Assembly: GCA_910589395.1 (NCBI GenBank) | Contig: CAJUTL010000048.1 | Coordinates: forward strand, 1-16,754 | Direction of reading: 5' to 3' | Length of the DNA stretch: 16,754 bases | DNA from: an uncultured Oscillospiraceae bacterium | GTDB lineage: Bacteria; Bacillota_A; Clostridia; Oscillospirales; Acutalibacteraceae | Shown: positions 1 through 7,128 of the stretch, piece by piece | How positions within the stretch are numbered: position 1 is the stretch's first letter | Layout: each line of letters begins with the position of its first letter | Program-made: the position numbers and the translations under genes | The notes under the pieces: model-generated | The model's database searches: none | Told to the model about the DNA's origin: nothing | Seen by the model: the letters and a program-made list of their open reading frames with translations, nothing else

Positions 1-81
1 ATATCAGCGCCCGTCAGACCGTGACCTTGTGTAGTCCCTTATAAACTAACCTAAAAGTCTTATCAAGAAGGAGTGTGTGCT

Positions 82-1101
82 ATGAAAGATCAAAAAAGGA
101 AAGTTGGCTTTTTAGTCGGGGGCGCTGCTGTTTTTCTGGTGATCATGCTGGGCGGAATCTTTTTTCTGCAAAACGGGCCTTTTTCTGTTTTGGAAGCCGA
201 AACCTCGTCTCTTTCTGAGGGTCCTGCCCAAGCTTCGCTTCTTTCCACAAAAATGGAGTCGCTTCCGGATGATACAGAGATTATTACCGCGGAAGGTGTT
301 TCTGTAGAAGAGAATCTCTTTGAGGTTTCCGAGCGCTCTTCCCTGATTTTGTACGGCAGGGTCTCTCATATCTCCGAGCCTATTCTGTTAAGAACGGTTT
401 ACGACAGCGTTTCCGTGCATACAGACGTGGAGATTACCCCGGAAAAGGTCTTCCGCGGGGAAGCGGACAAAACGGTGACCGTGCGGCTGTCCGGCGGTCT
501 GGTGGGGAAAGAATATATAGAATATCAGGACGAGCCGGAGCTTTGCCTGGGGAAGGAATACCTGCTGTTCCTTCAGCAGCCGGACAGGGGCTACGGCGTC
601 AACGGCCCGGGGGAATATTACATTTTGACGAGCCTGTGGAGAAGCGTATTTGCGGCGCTTCCGGAGTCTCAGCAAAAAATCGCGGCGCTGTCCGCACCGC
701 AGGAGAAACAGAGCGATGTGTTTTTGGCAAACAGCAGCAAAGCCTTGCCGACGGAAAATTTTGAGATCGTGGACCAATGGGAGGATATCGTAAAGGGACT
801 CTCGGTTTCCGAGGCGGTTCTTCCTTTGAACACGCTGGAAAAGGTCTATCCTGAGTTTAACAAAAGCTACCCCGTGAAGGAGGGCAGGATCTATCAGGAA
901 ACCCTGGAGGCTTATAAAGCTAATTTGGAAAGCGGATTTCTCTCTCAGGAGGAATACGAGTACTATCTTTCCGTGATAGATGTTTACGCCGAGGAAATTA
1001 CCCCGGAAGAGGCCGAAGAAATAGCTGCGAAAAACGAGACGCAGAAAGAAGAGTTGCGAAAACAACTGGCTGAGGAAGAGCAGCAAAAAATGAGCAATTA
1101 G
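82..1101 (+). CDS. Membrane-anchored extracytoplasmic protein of unknown function
   Basis: I do not recognise the family. The 339-residue protein starts with a basic stretch (KDQKRK) and one hydrophobic segment at about residues 9-29, so it is probably tethered to the membrane with the rest outside. Residues about 85-200 look beta-rich, with a pattern seen in various exported Firmicute proteins: a GRV strand, then KVFRGE, a GG turn, and GKEYLLFL. The C-terminal 40 residues are Glu/Lys-rich and probably helical or coiled coil. I chose ATG 82 because AAGGAG lies 8 bases upstream; an in-frame GTG at 73 overlaps that ribosome site and is less likely. No partner gene is visible upstream, because the window begins 81 bases before it. 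Coding potential is clear; function is unknown. Confidence 0.8.
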   Translation: MKDQKRKVGFLVGGAAVFLVIMLGGIFFLQNGPFSVLEAETSSLSEGPAQASLLSTKMESLPDDTEIITAEGVSVEENLFEVSERSSLILYGRVSHISEPILLRTVYDSVSVHTDVEITPEKVFRGEADKTVTVRLSGGLVGKEYIEYQDEPELCLGKEYLLFLQQPDRGYGVNGPGEYYILTSLWRSVFAALPESQQKIAALSAPQEKQSDVFLANSSKALPTENFEIVDQWEDIVKGLSVSEAVLPLNTLEKVYPEFNKSYPVKEGRIYQETLEAYKANLESGFLSQEEYEYYLSVIDVYAEEITPEEAEEIAAKNETQKEELRKQLAEEEQQKMSN

Positions 1102-1159
1102 GAAGAGCGAGGGAAGAGTTCGGTAAATTGGAATTTGCGGCGTACCGCTTACTTTCTAC

Positions 1160-1280
1160 CTGTCATTACTGAACAGAAAGCAAGGAAACCTTGTTTTCTC
1201 GGTGAAGAATCTCGTCCTTGGGCCTTTTTGAAGGGCTTTAAGGACGAGATTCTTCGTCACTTTGTTCCTCAGAATGACAG
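1160..1280 (+). repeat. Palindromic intergenic repeat Z1 (MITE-like)
   Basis: The element has inverted ends (CTGTCATT..CTGA against TCAG.AATGACAG) and an inner inverted pair, GAAGAATCTCGTCCTT at 1204-1219 and its exact complement at 1240-1255. Its first 27 bases (1160-1186) reappear exactly, in reverse complement, at 6283-6309 in Z2. It encodes no protein and fits a non-autonomous repeat family dispersed in clostridial genomes. The family assignment is from general knowledge; the repeat itself is read directly. Confidence 0.85.
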
Positions 1281-1328
1281 TTGGGAACTGTATATTAAAC
1301 TATAATTTCCTGCCCTTTCTTAAAAATA

Positions 1329-1367
1329 TGGTGCCAATAACCGCGCAATGCTCGGTTATTGGCACCA
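1329..1367 (-). terminator. Rho-independent terminator of the minus-strand lipoprotein operon
   Basis: Perfect 15-bp arms (TGGTGCCAATAACCG at 1329-1343 and its complement at 1353-1367) enclose a 9-base loop. On the minus strand the hairpin is followed by TATTTTTA (1328-1321), the expected U-rich tail. It lies about 70 bp beyond the stop codon of the lipoprotein gene. Confidence 0.8.
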
Positions 1368-1385
1368 CCACCGTCCAGTATCTGA

Positions 1386-1410
1386 AAGCACAGCAGCCGC
1401 TGTGTTTTTT
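1386..1410 (+). terminator. Possible weak plus-strand terminator
   Basis: A short hairpin CACAGC-AGCC-GCTGTG (1389-1404) is followed by six T on the plus strand. It could end readthrough from the gene at 82-1101, about 290 bp away, before transcription meets the convergent lipoprotein gene. The short stem makes this tentative. Confidence 0.35.
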
Positions 1411-1437
1411 GCATTGTGTCCGTTTATCCGCTGTTTC

Positions 1438-2232
1438 CTATTCCCAGGCGGCAAAAAACAGATGAGTGCGCTGATCTGCTCTTTCCTGATCTTCCTTGGA
1501 AAGCCCTGTGTACCAGAGCAGCCAGTTCATGATTTTTTCTTGGCTTTCCAGGCCGTTGTCCGATACCTCCGGCTGCCGGAAGTACTGATGCCACCAGGCG
1601 CCGGGGGAGAAAACGTGCTCCTCCACCGCCCGGATAACGCCGGGATCGATCTCCTTCAGCTTTTTGGCAAGCTCCAACTCCGTGTAAGCTTCCGGCAAGC
1701 CTGCGGGCCGGTAGCTGGAAAGCTCACGCTCCTCCGGAGAAGCGGCGGAAAAATCCCTGAGCCAGGCAAGCTCAGCGGTTTGAGAGCTTTTGGGGTCGTA
1801 CTCCGGCAGGGAGCAGAAATGGCTCCACCAGAGCTGAGACCTGCCTTCGGAGTTTTCCTCCACCACCTGCTGTACCTCGCTGCTTTGCGCCTCCATAACA
1901 GCCGCGGCGTCCATTTCAAAAAAACAGCCAAAGCCCCCGGGGCGGTACGAGAGCATTTCCCGGTCCTCTTCCCCGAGCCCCTGATACCAGCCCAGCCATT
2001 CCCGCACCTGAGCCTGTTCCCCGGCGGAAAGCGCTTCATAGGCCTGCCGCCACCGGTCCAGCGGGGGCATGGCTTCCTCCACAAAAGCATACAGCTCTGC
2101 TTCGGAAGGCGCGGAGGGCGCACTTGGATAGGAAAAAATGCCGGAAGGTATATTTGATTGTCTGGTTGAACAGCCATATAACAATAGTAATATAATCAGC
2201 GAAAATATAGTAAGAAAAGAAGGGGTTTTCAT
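1438..2232 (-). CDS. Lipoprotein with three Trp-rich repeat modules
   Basis: A 264-residue predicted lipoprotein: hydrophobic signal at residues 5-19, then LLYGC with Cys21 as the lipidation site (Tyr at -2 is slightly unusual). A Ser/Pro/Ala linker leads into three diverged copies of one module at about 50-98, 118-176 and 196-250. The pattern is W(W)xx(Y/F), a gap, WLxx(F/Y)xxLxxE(E/D), then often YRP. Anchors are W61/W79-L80/Y96-R-P98, W135-W136/W157-L158/Y174-R-P176, and W213-W214/W237-L238. The upstream neighbour carries a fourth copy. AAGGAG sits 7 bases before ATG 2232 and overlaps the end of the upstream gene, so translation is probably coupled. I do not recognise a named family. Base composition is GC-rich like the chromosome, unlike its operon partner. 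Confidence 0.85.
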   Translation of the reverse strand: MKTPSFLTIFSLIILLLLYGCSTRQSNIPSGIFSYPSAPSAPSEAELYAFVEEAMPPLDRWRQAYEALSAGEQAQVREWLGWYQGLGEEDREMLSYRPGGFGCFFEMDAAAVMEAQSSEVQQVVEENSEGRSQLWWSHFCSLPEYDPKSSQTAELAWLRDFSAASPEERELSSYRPAGLPEAYTELELAKKLKEIDPGVIRAVEEHVFSPGAWWHQYFRQPEVSDNGLESQEKIMNWLLWYTGLSKEDQERADQRTHLFFAAWE

Positions 2233-2243
2233 ACAATTTCTCC

Positions 2244-3116
2244 TTAATATGTAACCATGAAAAAGCCAGCAAAATAAGAATAATTTGCTCTTTTTGAATT
2301 GTAATTTCTATTGCATGTTTGAGGATTAGTAATAAAATTTTGACTGGCATCTAACTTAGTTATGGAAGTGAATCCTCTTTTATGAGAAAAGTAGCCGTTA
2401 GAATCTTGGCGATAAAAGTGGAAATCTCCTCCGTCGATTCCACTTTCTCCTTCGGAAAAAGCACAAGCAATTTTGTATTGTCTGGTTCCTGGTGTTGTGT
2501 AGGTACTGCATTTTGTAATGGTTTTTCCGTTAAAGTAAGGTGCGTCCTCGGCAAGTATCTCAGCAAGATGTGTTCTCATATAGGAAAGCGTATATTCGGG
2601 CAGTATGTTGGTGGTTGCCGATTTTGTGCCGGGGGAAGGTGCATAGCCCTCACGGGCATAGGTGTTGAGCACATATGCATAGCAATTTGCTTTTTTCTTC
2701 ACCTTTTCCCATAGATCAAAATCAAAGTCATGCTCATATCCGCCGAGAGGCAGGCTGGAAACGGATAAAGACTCTTCTGCTGCCATCTTTTTCATCTCCG
2801 GAAAAAGCAAAGGATTATAATTGACACATTCCTTTTCTTCAGGAGTAAGCTTAGAAAAATCAGTAAGCCAAATGGCAACGGAATTTTGATTAACATACTT
2901 ATCGTCAATCAGAGGAAGGCTATTATACCAACTCCACCATTCTTCTGCGTTTGGGGCGTAATCTTGAACGGTTTTTTGAATGCTATGATCTATTCTTATC
3001 TTTTGGGGCATTTCCGTAAAGTCAACGGAATCAACGGACGGAGAAGCCTGTACTGATATAGAAGCAGAAATCAAAAGCATACAAGCACTGATGAAGAGAC
3101 TTATTAACTTTTTCAT
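2244..3116 (-). CDS. Secreted protein: Trp module plus candidate papain-like Cys/His domain
   Basis: A 290-residue protein with a typical signal peptide (MKKLISLF.., cleavage probably after VQA at residue 24). Residues about 50-102 hold one Trp-rich module (W60-W61-x-W63-Y64, W83-L84-x-D86-F87, EE, Y100-N-P102) matching the three in the downstream lipoprotein. Residues about 135-290 form another domain: NCYAYVLNTYA with Cys145, then GGDFHFYRQDSNGYFSHKRG with His233, and ITNPQTCNRNY near the end. A Cys at a helix start followed by a DxHxYR strand recalls papain-fold (NlpC/P60- or CHAP-like) enzymes, but that is inference; no catalytic set is proven. AAAGGAGG precedes ATG 3116. The gene is visibly AT-rich compared with pcrA and the downstream lipoprotein, suggesting a different origin. 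Confidence 0.85.
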   Translation of the reverse strand: MKKLISLFISACMLLISASISVQASPSVDSVDFTEMPQKIRIDHSIQKTVQDYAPNAEEWWSWYNSLPLIDDKYVNQNSVAIWLTDFSKLTPEEKECVNYNPLLFPEMKKMAAEESLSVSSLPLGGYEHDFDFDLWEKVKKKANCYAYVLNTYAREGYAPSPGTKSATTNILPEYTLSYMRTHLAEILAEDAPYFNGKTITKCSTYTTPGTRQYKIACAFSEGESGIDGGDFHFYRQDSNGYFSHKRGFTSITKLDASQNFITNPQTCNRNYNSKRANYSYFAGFFMVTY

Positions 3117-3214
3117 AATTCAAAATCCTCCTTTTTTCAGGTTAGCATAAAATTTCTAAAAAATTTTTTCTTTACACCCTCCTTTTTGATTTTCAAAATA
3201 ATCTTATAATTTAT

Positions 3215-3244
3215 AGTATATATCACATTCAGCATTCCTGTCAA
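3215..3244 (-). promoter_or_regulatory. Sigma-A type promoter for the minus-strand operon
   Basis: On the minus strand TTGACA (3244-3239) and TATACT (3220-3215) are separated by 18 bp, close to the vegetative consensus. Transcription would start near 3208, about 90 bases before ATG 3116, and would cover both exported-protein genes down to the terminator at 1329-1367. Confidence 0.75.
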
Positions 3245-3340
3245 TAATAATTTTTTTCAATATTTATGTTTATGTGGATTGTTGCGCCGATTTGGTAAGA
3301 ATGTTGCAAAAAATGCTGAGAGTTAAAGAAAATATCACGG

Positions 3341-3369
3341 TAGAAATGGAGAAGAGATTATGATATACT
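3341..3369 (+). promoter_or_regulatory. Probable promoter of pcrA
   Basis: TAGAAA (3341-3346, four of six to the -35 consensus), a 17-bp spacer and TATACT (3364-3369) lie about 70 bp before the pcrA start. It is divergent from the operon promoter at 3215-3244, so the AT-rich segment 3117-3436 serves both directions. Confidence 0.5.
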
Positions 3370-3436
3370 AAAAATGAAATGTCAAATAACTATTTGGAAA
3401 TAAGGGAAGAGCAGGATTCAGAAAGGAACCGCATCT

Positions 3437-5842
3437 ATGGAATTTTCCAAGGACACGATTTTAAAGCTGAGAAAACAGGTGATGGAAAAGGATTTTTCCC
3501 GTATGAACGACCGCCAGCAGGAGGCGGTGTTTACCTCAGAGGGGCCGGTGCTGGTGCTGGCGGGAGCGGGCAGCGGCAAGACCACCGTGCTGGTAAACCG
3601 CGTGGCCAGTCTGATCCGGTACGGCAAGGCCTACGAAAGCACCTTTCTTCAGCCGGAATTTTCGGAGGAGGACGGGGCGGCCTGCGCCGCTTACATAGCA
3701 GGGGAGGGAGAGCTGCCCGCGCTTACCCGTGCGCGGCTGTCTGTTTCCGCCTGTCTGCCCTGGAAGATCATGGTCATCACCTTTACCAATAAGGCGGCGG
3801 GGGAGCTGAAGGAGCGGCTTTGCGCCATGCTGGGGGAAGAGGGAAACGATGTGTGGGCCTCCACCTTCCATTCCGGCTGCGCCAGAATTTTGCGCCGGGA
3901 TGGGGAGAGGCTGGGGTTTTCCTCCCATTTCACCATCTATGATACCGACGACAGCCGCCGCATGATGAAAACCGTTATGGCCGACCTGGGCATTTCGGAA
4001 AAGGCCCTTTCCCACAAGGCGATCCTTCATGAGATCTCCCGGGCCAAGGACAGCCTGATCTCCCCCCGGGAATATGAGGAAACCGCGGGAAACGATTTCC
4101 GCCTGAAGCAGGTGGCCAGGGCTTACGCGGTCTATCAGCGGCGTATGGAGGATTCCGACGCCATGGATTTTGACGACCTGATCGTGAACACGGTGCGGCT
4201 GTTTCAGAAATGCCCCGATGTGCTGGAATATTATCAGGATCGTTTCCGGTATATTATGGTGGACGAGTACCAGGATACCAACCACGCTCAGTATGAGTTT
4301 ATCAATTTGCTGGCGCAGAAAAGCCAAAATCTCTGCGTCGTGGGCGACGACGACCAGAGCATCTATAAATTCCGGGGGGCCACCATTGAGAACATCATGA
4401 ATTTCGAGCAGGATTTTCCCGGCGCCAAGGTGATCCGCCTGGAGCAGAACTATCGCTCCACCCAGAATATTCTGGACGCCGCCAACGCCGTGATCTCCAA
4501 CAATACCGAACGAAAGGGGAAAACCCTGTGGACGGCGGCGGGAGAGGGGAAGCTCCTTTCGCTTCACACGGCGGAAAATGAGATCGACGAGGCCGACCGG
4601 GTGGCGAAGGTTATTCTGGAAGGAGTGGCCCAGGGCAGAAGCTTTTCCGACTATGCCGTGCTGTACCGCATGAATTCCCAGTCCGTCACCTTTGAAAGAA
4701 TGTTTGCCAAGCAGGGGATCCCCCACAGGATCATCGGCGGCACCCGGTTCTTTGACCGGAAAGAGGTGCGGGATATGATCTCCTATCTCAGCGTGGTCAA
4801 CAATCCCGGCGACGAAATACGGCTGCGCAGGATCCTCAACGTGCCCCGCCGGGGCATCGGCGAAAAAACCGTGGATACCGCCGTGCAGATCGGCCAGCAG
4901 GTGGGGGAAAGCCTGTTTGAGGTGATCTCCCGGGCGGAGGAATACCCCGCTATTTCCAGGGCCGCCAAAAAGCTCAAGGAATTTTCCGCCATGATGCAGG
5001 GCTTCATCGAGAAAAACCAGGAGGAAGAGCTTTCCCCCAGCGAGCTATATAGTGAGCTGCTGGAGGCTACCGGATATCTGGATTTTCTGCGCACAGACGA
5101 GCCGGAGAAAGCGGAGGAGCGGGCGGAAAACGTGCAGGAATTATCCAGTATGCTTCGCCGGTATGAGGAGGAAGCGGGAGAAGAGGCCAGCCTTTCCGGG
5201 TTTTTGGAGGAGGTCTCCCTGTTTACTGATATCGATAATTACGACAGCGGCACAGATTCCGTGGTGCTGATGACGATCCATTCCGCCAAGGGCCTGGAAT
5301 TCCCGGTGGTGTTCCTGCCCGGTTGGGAGGAAGGGGTGTTTCCCGGCAGCGCGGTCATTTACGATCCCTCACAGGTAGAAGAGGAACGCAGGCTTGCCTA
5401 TGTGGCCATCACCCGGGCCAGGGAAGAGCTGTACCTCTTAAACGCCGATTCCCGCATGATCTTCGGCTCCACCAACCGAAACAGGATCTCCCGGTTTGCG
5501 GAGGAAATTCCGGAGGAGCTTTTAGAGCGCACCCGTTCCCGGGAATACGGCTATCGCTTCACACAGCTTTTGCCTTCCTTCGGCGGCTCCGGCGAACACG
5601 CTCCATCGGCGGGCCGGACGGGAAATGCCGCCGTAGGGGGCTATCAGCCCAACAGGGTAAAGCCCGCCCCCGTGGGAACCTATCAGGCCGGAGACAGCGT
5701 GAAGCACAAAACCTTCGGCGTTGGGCTGATCCTTACCGCCACCCCCATGGCAAACGATACCCTGCTGGAGATCGCCTTTGAAAAGGTAGGCACGAAAAAG
5801 TTGTTCGCCAATTTCGCCAGGCTGGAAAAGGTCAGTTGTTAG
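3437..5842 (+). CDS. pcrA: PcrA/UvrD family 3'-5' DNA helicase
   Basis: Superfamily 1A ATP-dependent DNA helicase of replication restart and nucleotide excision repair, 801 residues. All core motifs are present: Walker A GAGSGKTT (43-50), TFTNKAA (115-121), DEYQDTN (276-282), QSIYKFRGA (307-315), QNYRST (337-342), TIHSAKGLEF (613-622) and YVAITRARE (655-663). The C-terminal segment (about 751-799, GDSVKHKTFGVG) is the small Tudor-like domain that contacts RNA polymerase in known PcrA proteins. Residues about 62-107, between motifs I and Ia, are some 40 residues longer than in Bacillus PcrA. The last codons AGT TGT TAG lie in an intergenic heptamer repeat, so the repeat supplies the stop. An AGAAAGGA site precedes ATG 3437. 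Confidence 0.95.
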   Translation: MEFSKDTILKLRKQVMEKDFSRMNDRQQEAVFTSEGPVLVLAGAGSGKTTVLVNRVASLIRYGKAYESTFLQPEFSEEDGAACAAYIAGEGELPALTRARLSVSACLPWKIMVITFTNKAAGELKERLCAMLGEEGNDVWASTFHSGCARILRRDGERLGFSSHFTIYDTDDSRRMMKTVMADLGISEKALSHKAILHEISRAKDSLISPREYEETAGNDFRLKQVARAYAVYQRRMEDSDAMDFDDLIVNTVRLFQKCPDVLEYYQDRFRYIMVDEYQDTNHAQYEFINLLAQKSQNLCVVGDDDQSIYKFRGATIENIMNFEQDFPGAKVIRLEQNYRSTQNILDAANAVISNNTERKGKTLWTAAGEGKLLSLHTAENEIDEADRVAKVILEGVAQGRSFSDYAVLYRMNSQSVTFERMFAKQGIPHRIIGGTRFFDRKEVRDMISYLSVVNNPGDEIRLRRILNVPRRGIGEKTVDTAVQIGQQVGESLFEVISRAEEYPAISRAAKKLKEFSAMMQGFIEKNQEEELSPSELYSELLEATGYLDFLRTDEPEKAEERAENVQELSSMLRRYEEEAGEEASLSGFLEEVSLFTDIDNYDSGTDSVVLMTIHSAKGLEFPVVFLPGWEEGVFPGSAVIYDPSQVEEERRLAYVAITRAREELYLLNADSRMIFGSTNRNRISRFAEEIPEELLERTRSREYGYRFTQLLPSFGGSGEHAPSAGRTGNAAVGGYQPNRVKPAPVGTYQAGDSVKHKTFGVGLILTATPMANDTLLEIAFEKVGTKKLFANFARLEKVSC

Positions 5843-5885
5843 TCGTTAGCTGTTAGTTGTTAGAAAGGGCGTTCTGGATTCTGGA
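5836..5885 (+). repeat. Heptamer arrays (YYGTTAG x4, TTCTGGA x2)
   Basis: Four tandem heptamers TTGTTAG, TCGTTAG, CTGTTAG, TTGTTAG run from 5836 to 5863. After eight bases, two TTCTGGA heptamers follow (5872-5885). The first unit contains the pcrA stop codon. The same two arrays, with different copy number, occur at 11799-11856. Confidence 0.8.
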
Positions 5886-5957
5886 CGGTAGTGATGCCGC
5901 ATAGTGGCGTATGGAAAAAAGACAGGGAAGAGCAAAAAATTACGGTTTAGCACGCAC

Positions 5958-6116
5958 CCCTTGGCTCCCCTGAAAGGGGAGCAGTCACGGCTTTGCCGTG
6001 ACTGAGGGGTTTTACTCGGGAAGCCGATAAAACGTAGGTTTTACACGGATTTCAACTGAGCTGGAACCCCTCCGACGGCCTATGGCCGCCACCTCCCCTT
6101 TCAGGGGAGGCAAGGG
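5958..6116 (+). repeat. Inverted-repeat element Y1 (MITE-like)
   Basis: The 24-bp terminal arms at 5958-5981 and 6093-6116 are inverted copies with one mismatch, and each arm itself contains CTCCCCT..AGGGGAG dyad symmetry. An inner perfect hairpin, AGTCACGGC-TTT-GCCGTGACT, lies at 5983-6003. No coding capacity. It is related in plan to Y2 at 11922-12133. Confidence 0.85.
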
Positions 6117-6173
6117 TTTTCTACTATTCGCTAGTTTGCTAAATTACGATTTATTGTACTAACTTACCCTCTT

Positions 6174-6309
6174 TGTCATCCTGAGCAAAAGGCGAAGTAA
6201 ACTCCGCTTTCCCGGCGAAGGATCTCGTCCTTAATTCCAGAAAAGGGCAAAGGACGAGATTCTTCACCGAGAAAGTAAGGGCTCCTTGCTTTCTGTTCAG
6301 TAATGACAG
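6174..6309 (-). repeat. Palindromic intergenic repeat Z2 (inverted copy of Z1)
   Basis: Same family as Z1 but in opposite orientation: 6283-6309 is the exact reverse complement of 1160-1186, and both copies share the inner inverted pair built on AATCTCGTCCTT. Z1 and Z2 therefore bracket the operon at 1438-3116 plus pcrA as inverted repeats about 5 kb apart. Confidence 0.85.
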
Positions 6310-6417
6310 GCGGAGAGCGAGTGAGCAACCGCCAATTCCTTATCAAACCAGTCTCTTATCCATAATTGCTCATTAAGACAGTCGTAATACATGCCTGATC
6401 TCTGAAAGGGAAGCGCT

Positions 6418-7071
6418 ATGAAAAAGTATTTTTTATTTGACCTGGACGGCACCATTACGGACACGGGCAAGGGCATTATGAAAAGCGCCCAGTATGCCCT
6501 GGACGAGTTTGGGTTTTTCCATGAGCCGAAGGAAAAGCTGCGGCGGTTTGTAGGGCCGCCGCTGGATCAGTCCTTTCGGGAGTTTTACGGCCTTTCTCAG
6601 GAGCAGGCCCTTGCGGCGGTGGAGAAATACCGGGAGCGCTATCGGGAGAAGGGCGTATTTGAAAGCCCGCTGTACCCCGGCATGAAGGAGCTTTTGGAAG
6701 AGCTTTCCGACAAGGCCGCCCTTTGCCTTGCCACCTCAAAGCCCCTGTATTTTGCCCGGCAGATTTTGGAAATGCGGGGAATTACTTCTTACTTTACCCT
6801 GACGGCAGGGGCCAATTTGGACGGCACCATGACAGACAAAGCTCAGGTGATCGGTGAGGCGCTGCGGCAGTTGGGGAATCCGCCCCGGGAAGAGGCCGTA
6901 ATGATCGGCGACCGCCGCCAGGATATTGTGGGCGCGAAGGCCCAGGGCCTGGAAACTATCGGGGTACGGTATGGATATTCCGAAGCGGGCGAACTGGAAA
7001 GCGCGGGTGCTTCCCGCATTGTTCCCACGGTGGAAGCTCTGCGGGAACTGTGCCTGATGCTGTGCGGATAA
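6418..7071 (+). CDS. HAD-superfamily phosphatase (phosphoglycolate phosphatase-like)
   Basis: A 217-residue HAD hydrolase of the Gph/PGPase-like group. Motif I is FDLDGT with nucleophile Asp8 and acid/base Asp10; motif II is LATSKP (Thr106/Ser107); motif III Lys is probably Lys141; motif IV is GDRRQD (Asp165, Asp169), which binds magnesium. The helical cap occupies about residues 15-85, including GPPLDQSF. Family members dephosphorylate small molecules such as phosphoglycolate, pyrophosphate or nucleotides; the substrate cannot be read from sequence. AAAGGGA precedes ATG 6418. The gene stands alone behind repeat elements and converges on yetF. Confidence 0.9.
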   Translation: MKKYFLFDLDGTITDTGKGIMKSAQYALDEFGFFHEPKEKLRRFVGPPLDQSFREFYGLSQEQALAAVEKYRERYREKGVFESPLYPGMKELLEELSDKAALCLATSKPLYFARQILEMRGITSYFTLTAGANLDGTMTDKAQVIGEALRQLGNPPREEAVMIGDRRQDIVGAKAQGLETIGVRYGYSEAGELESAGASRIVPTVEALRELCLMLCG

Positions 7072-7089
7072 AAGAAACGGATTTGATGG

Positions 7090-7128
7090 AAAAAAGACAA
7101 GCTGAAGCGCTTCAGCTTGTCTTTTTTT
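7090..7128. terminator. Bidirectional terminator shared by HAD and yetF genes
   Basis: A perfect palindrome, GACAAGCTGAAGC (7096-7108) joined to its exact complement (7109-7121), is flanked by six A on the left and seven T on the right, so it can act as a rho-independent terminator in both directions. The yetF stop codon (TGA, 7114-7112) lies inside the stem, so the last yetF codons form part of the hairpin. Confidence 0.9.

Larger units (their letters stand above)
5843..6417. other. Gene-free interval made mostly of repeats
   Basis: No coding region is supported here. The 575 bp hold the rest of the heptamer arrays, element Y1 (5958-6116) and element Z2 (6174-6309). About 100 bp of unremarkable sequence precede the HAD gene; no convincing promoter for that gene was found in it. 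Confidence 0.75.

Noticed and set aside
1348..2157. 269-codon open frame on the plus strand across the lipoprotein gene
   Set aside because: The minus strand has the lipobox, ribosome site, promoter, terminator and internal protein repeats; the plus frame has none of these.
3536..4726. Long 396-codon open frame antisense to pcrA
   Set aside because: It lies wholly opposite a gene with all helicase motifs; its translation has no recognisable domain and reflects GC-rich codon structure.
5836..5885. Heptamer arrays as a CRISPR array
   Set aside because: Units are 7 bp and contiguous with no spacers.
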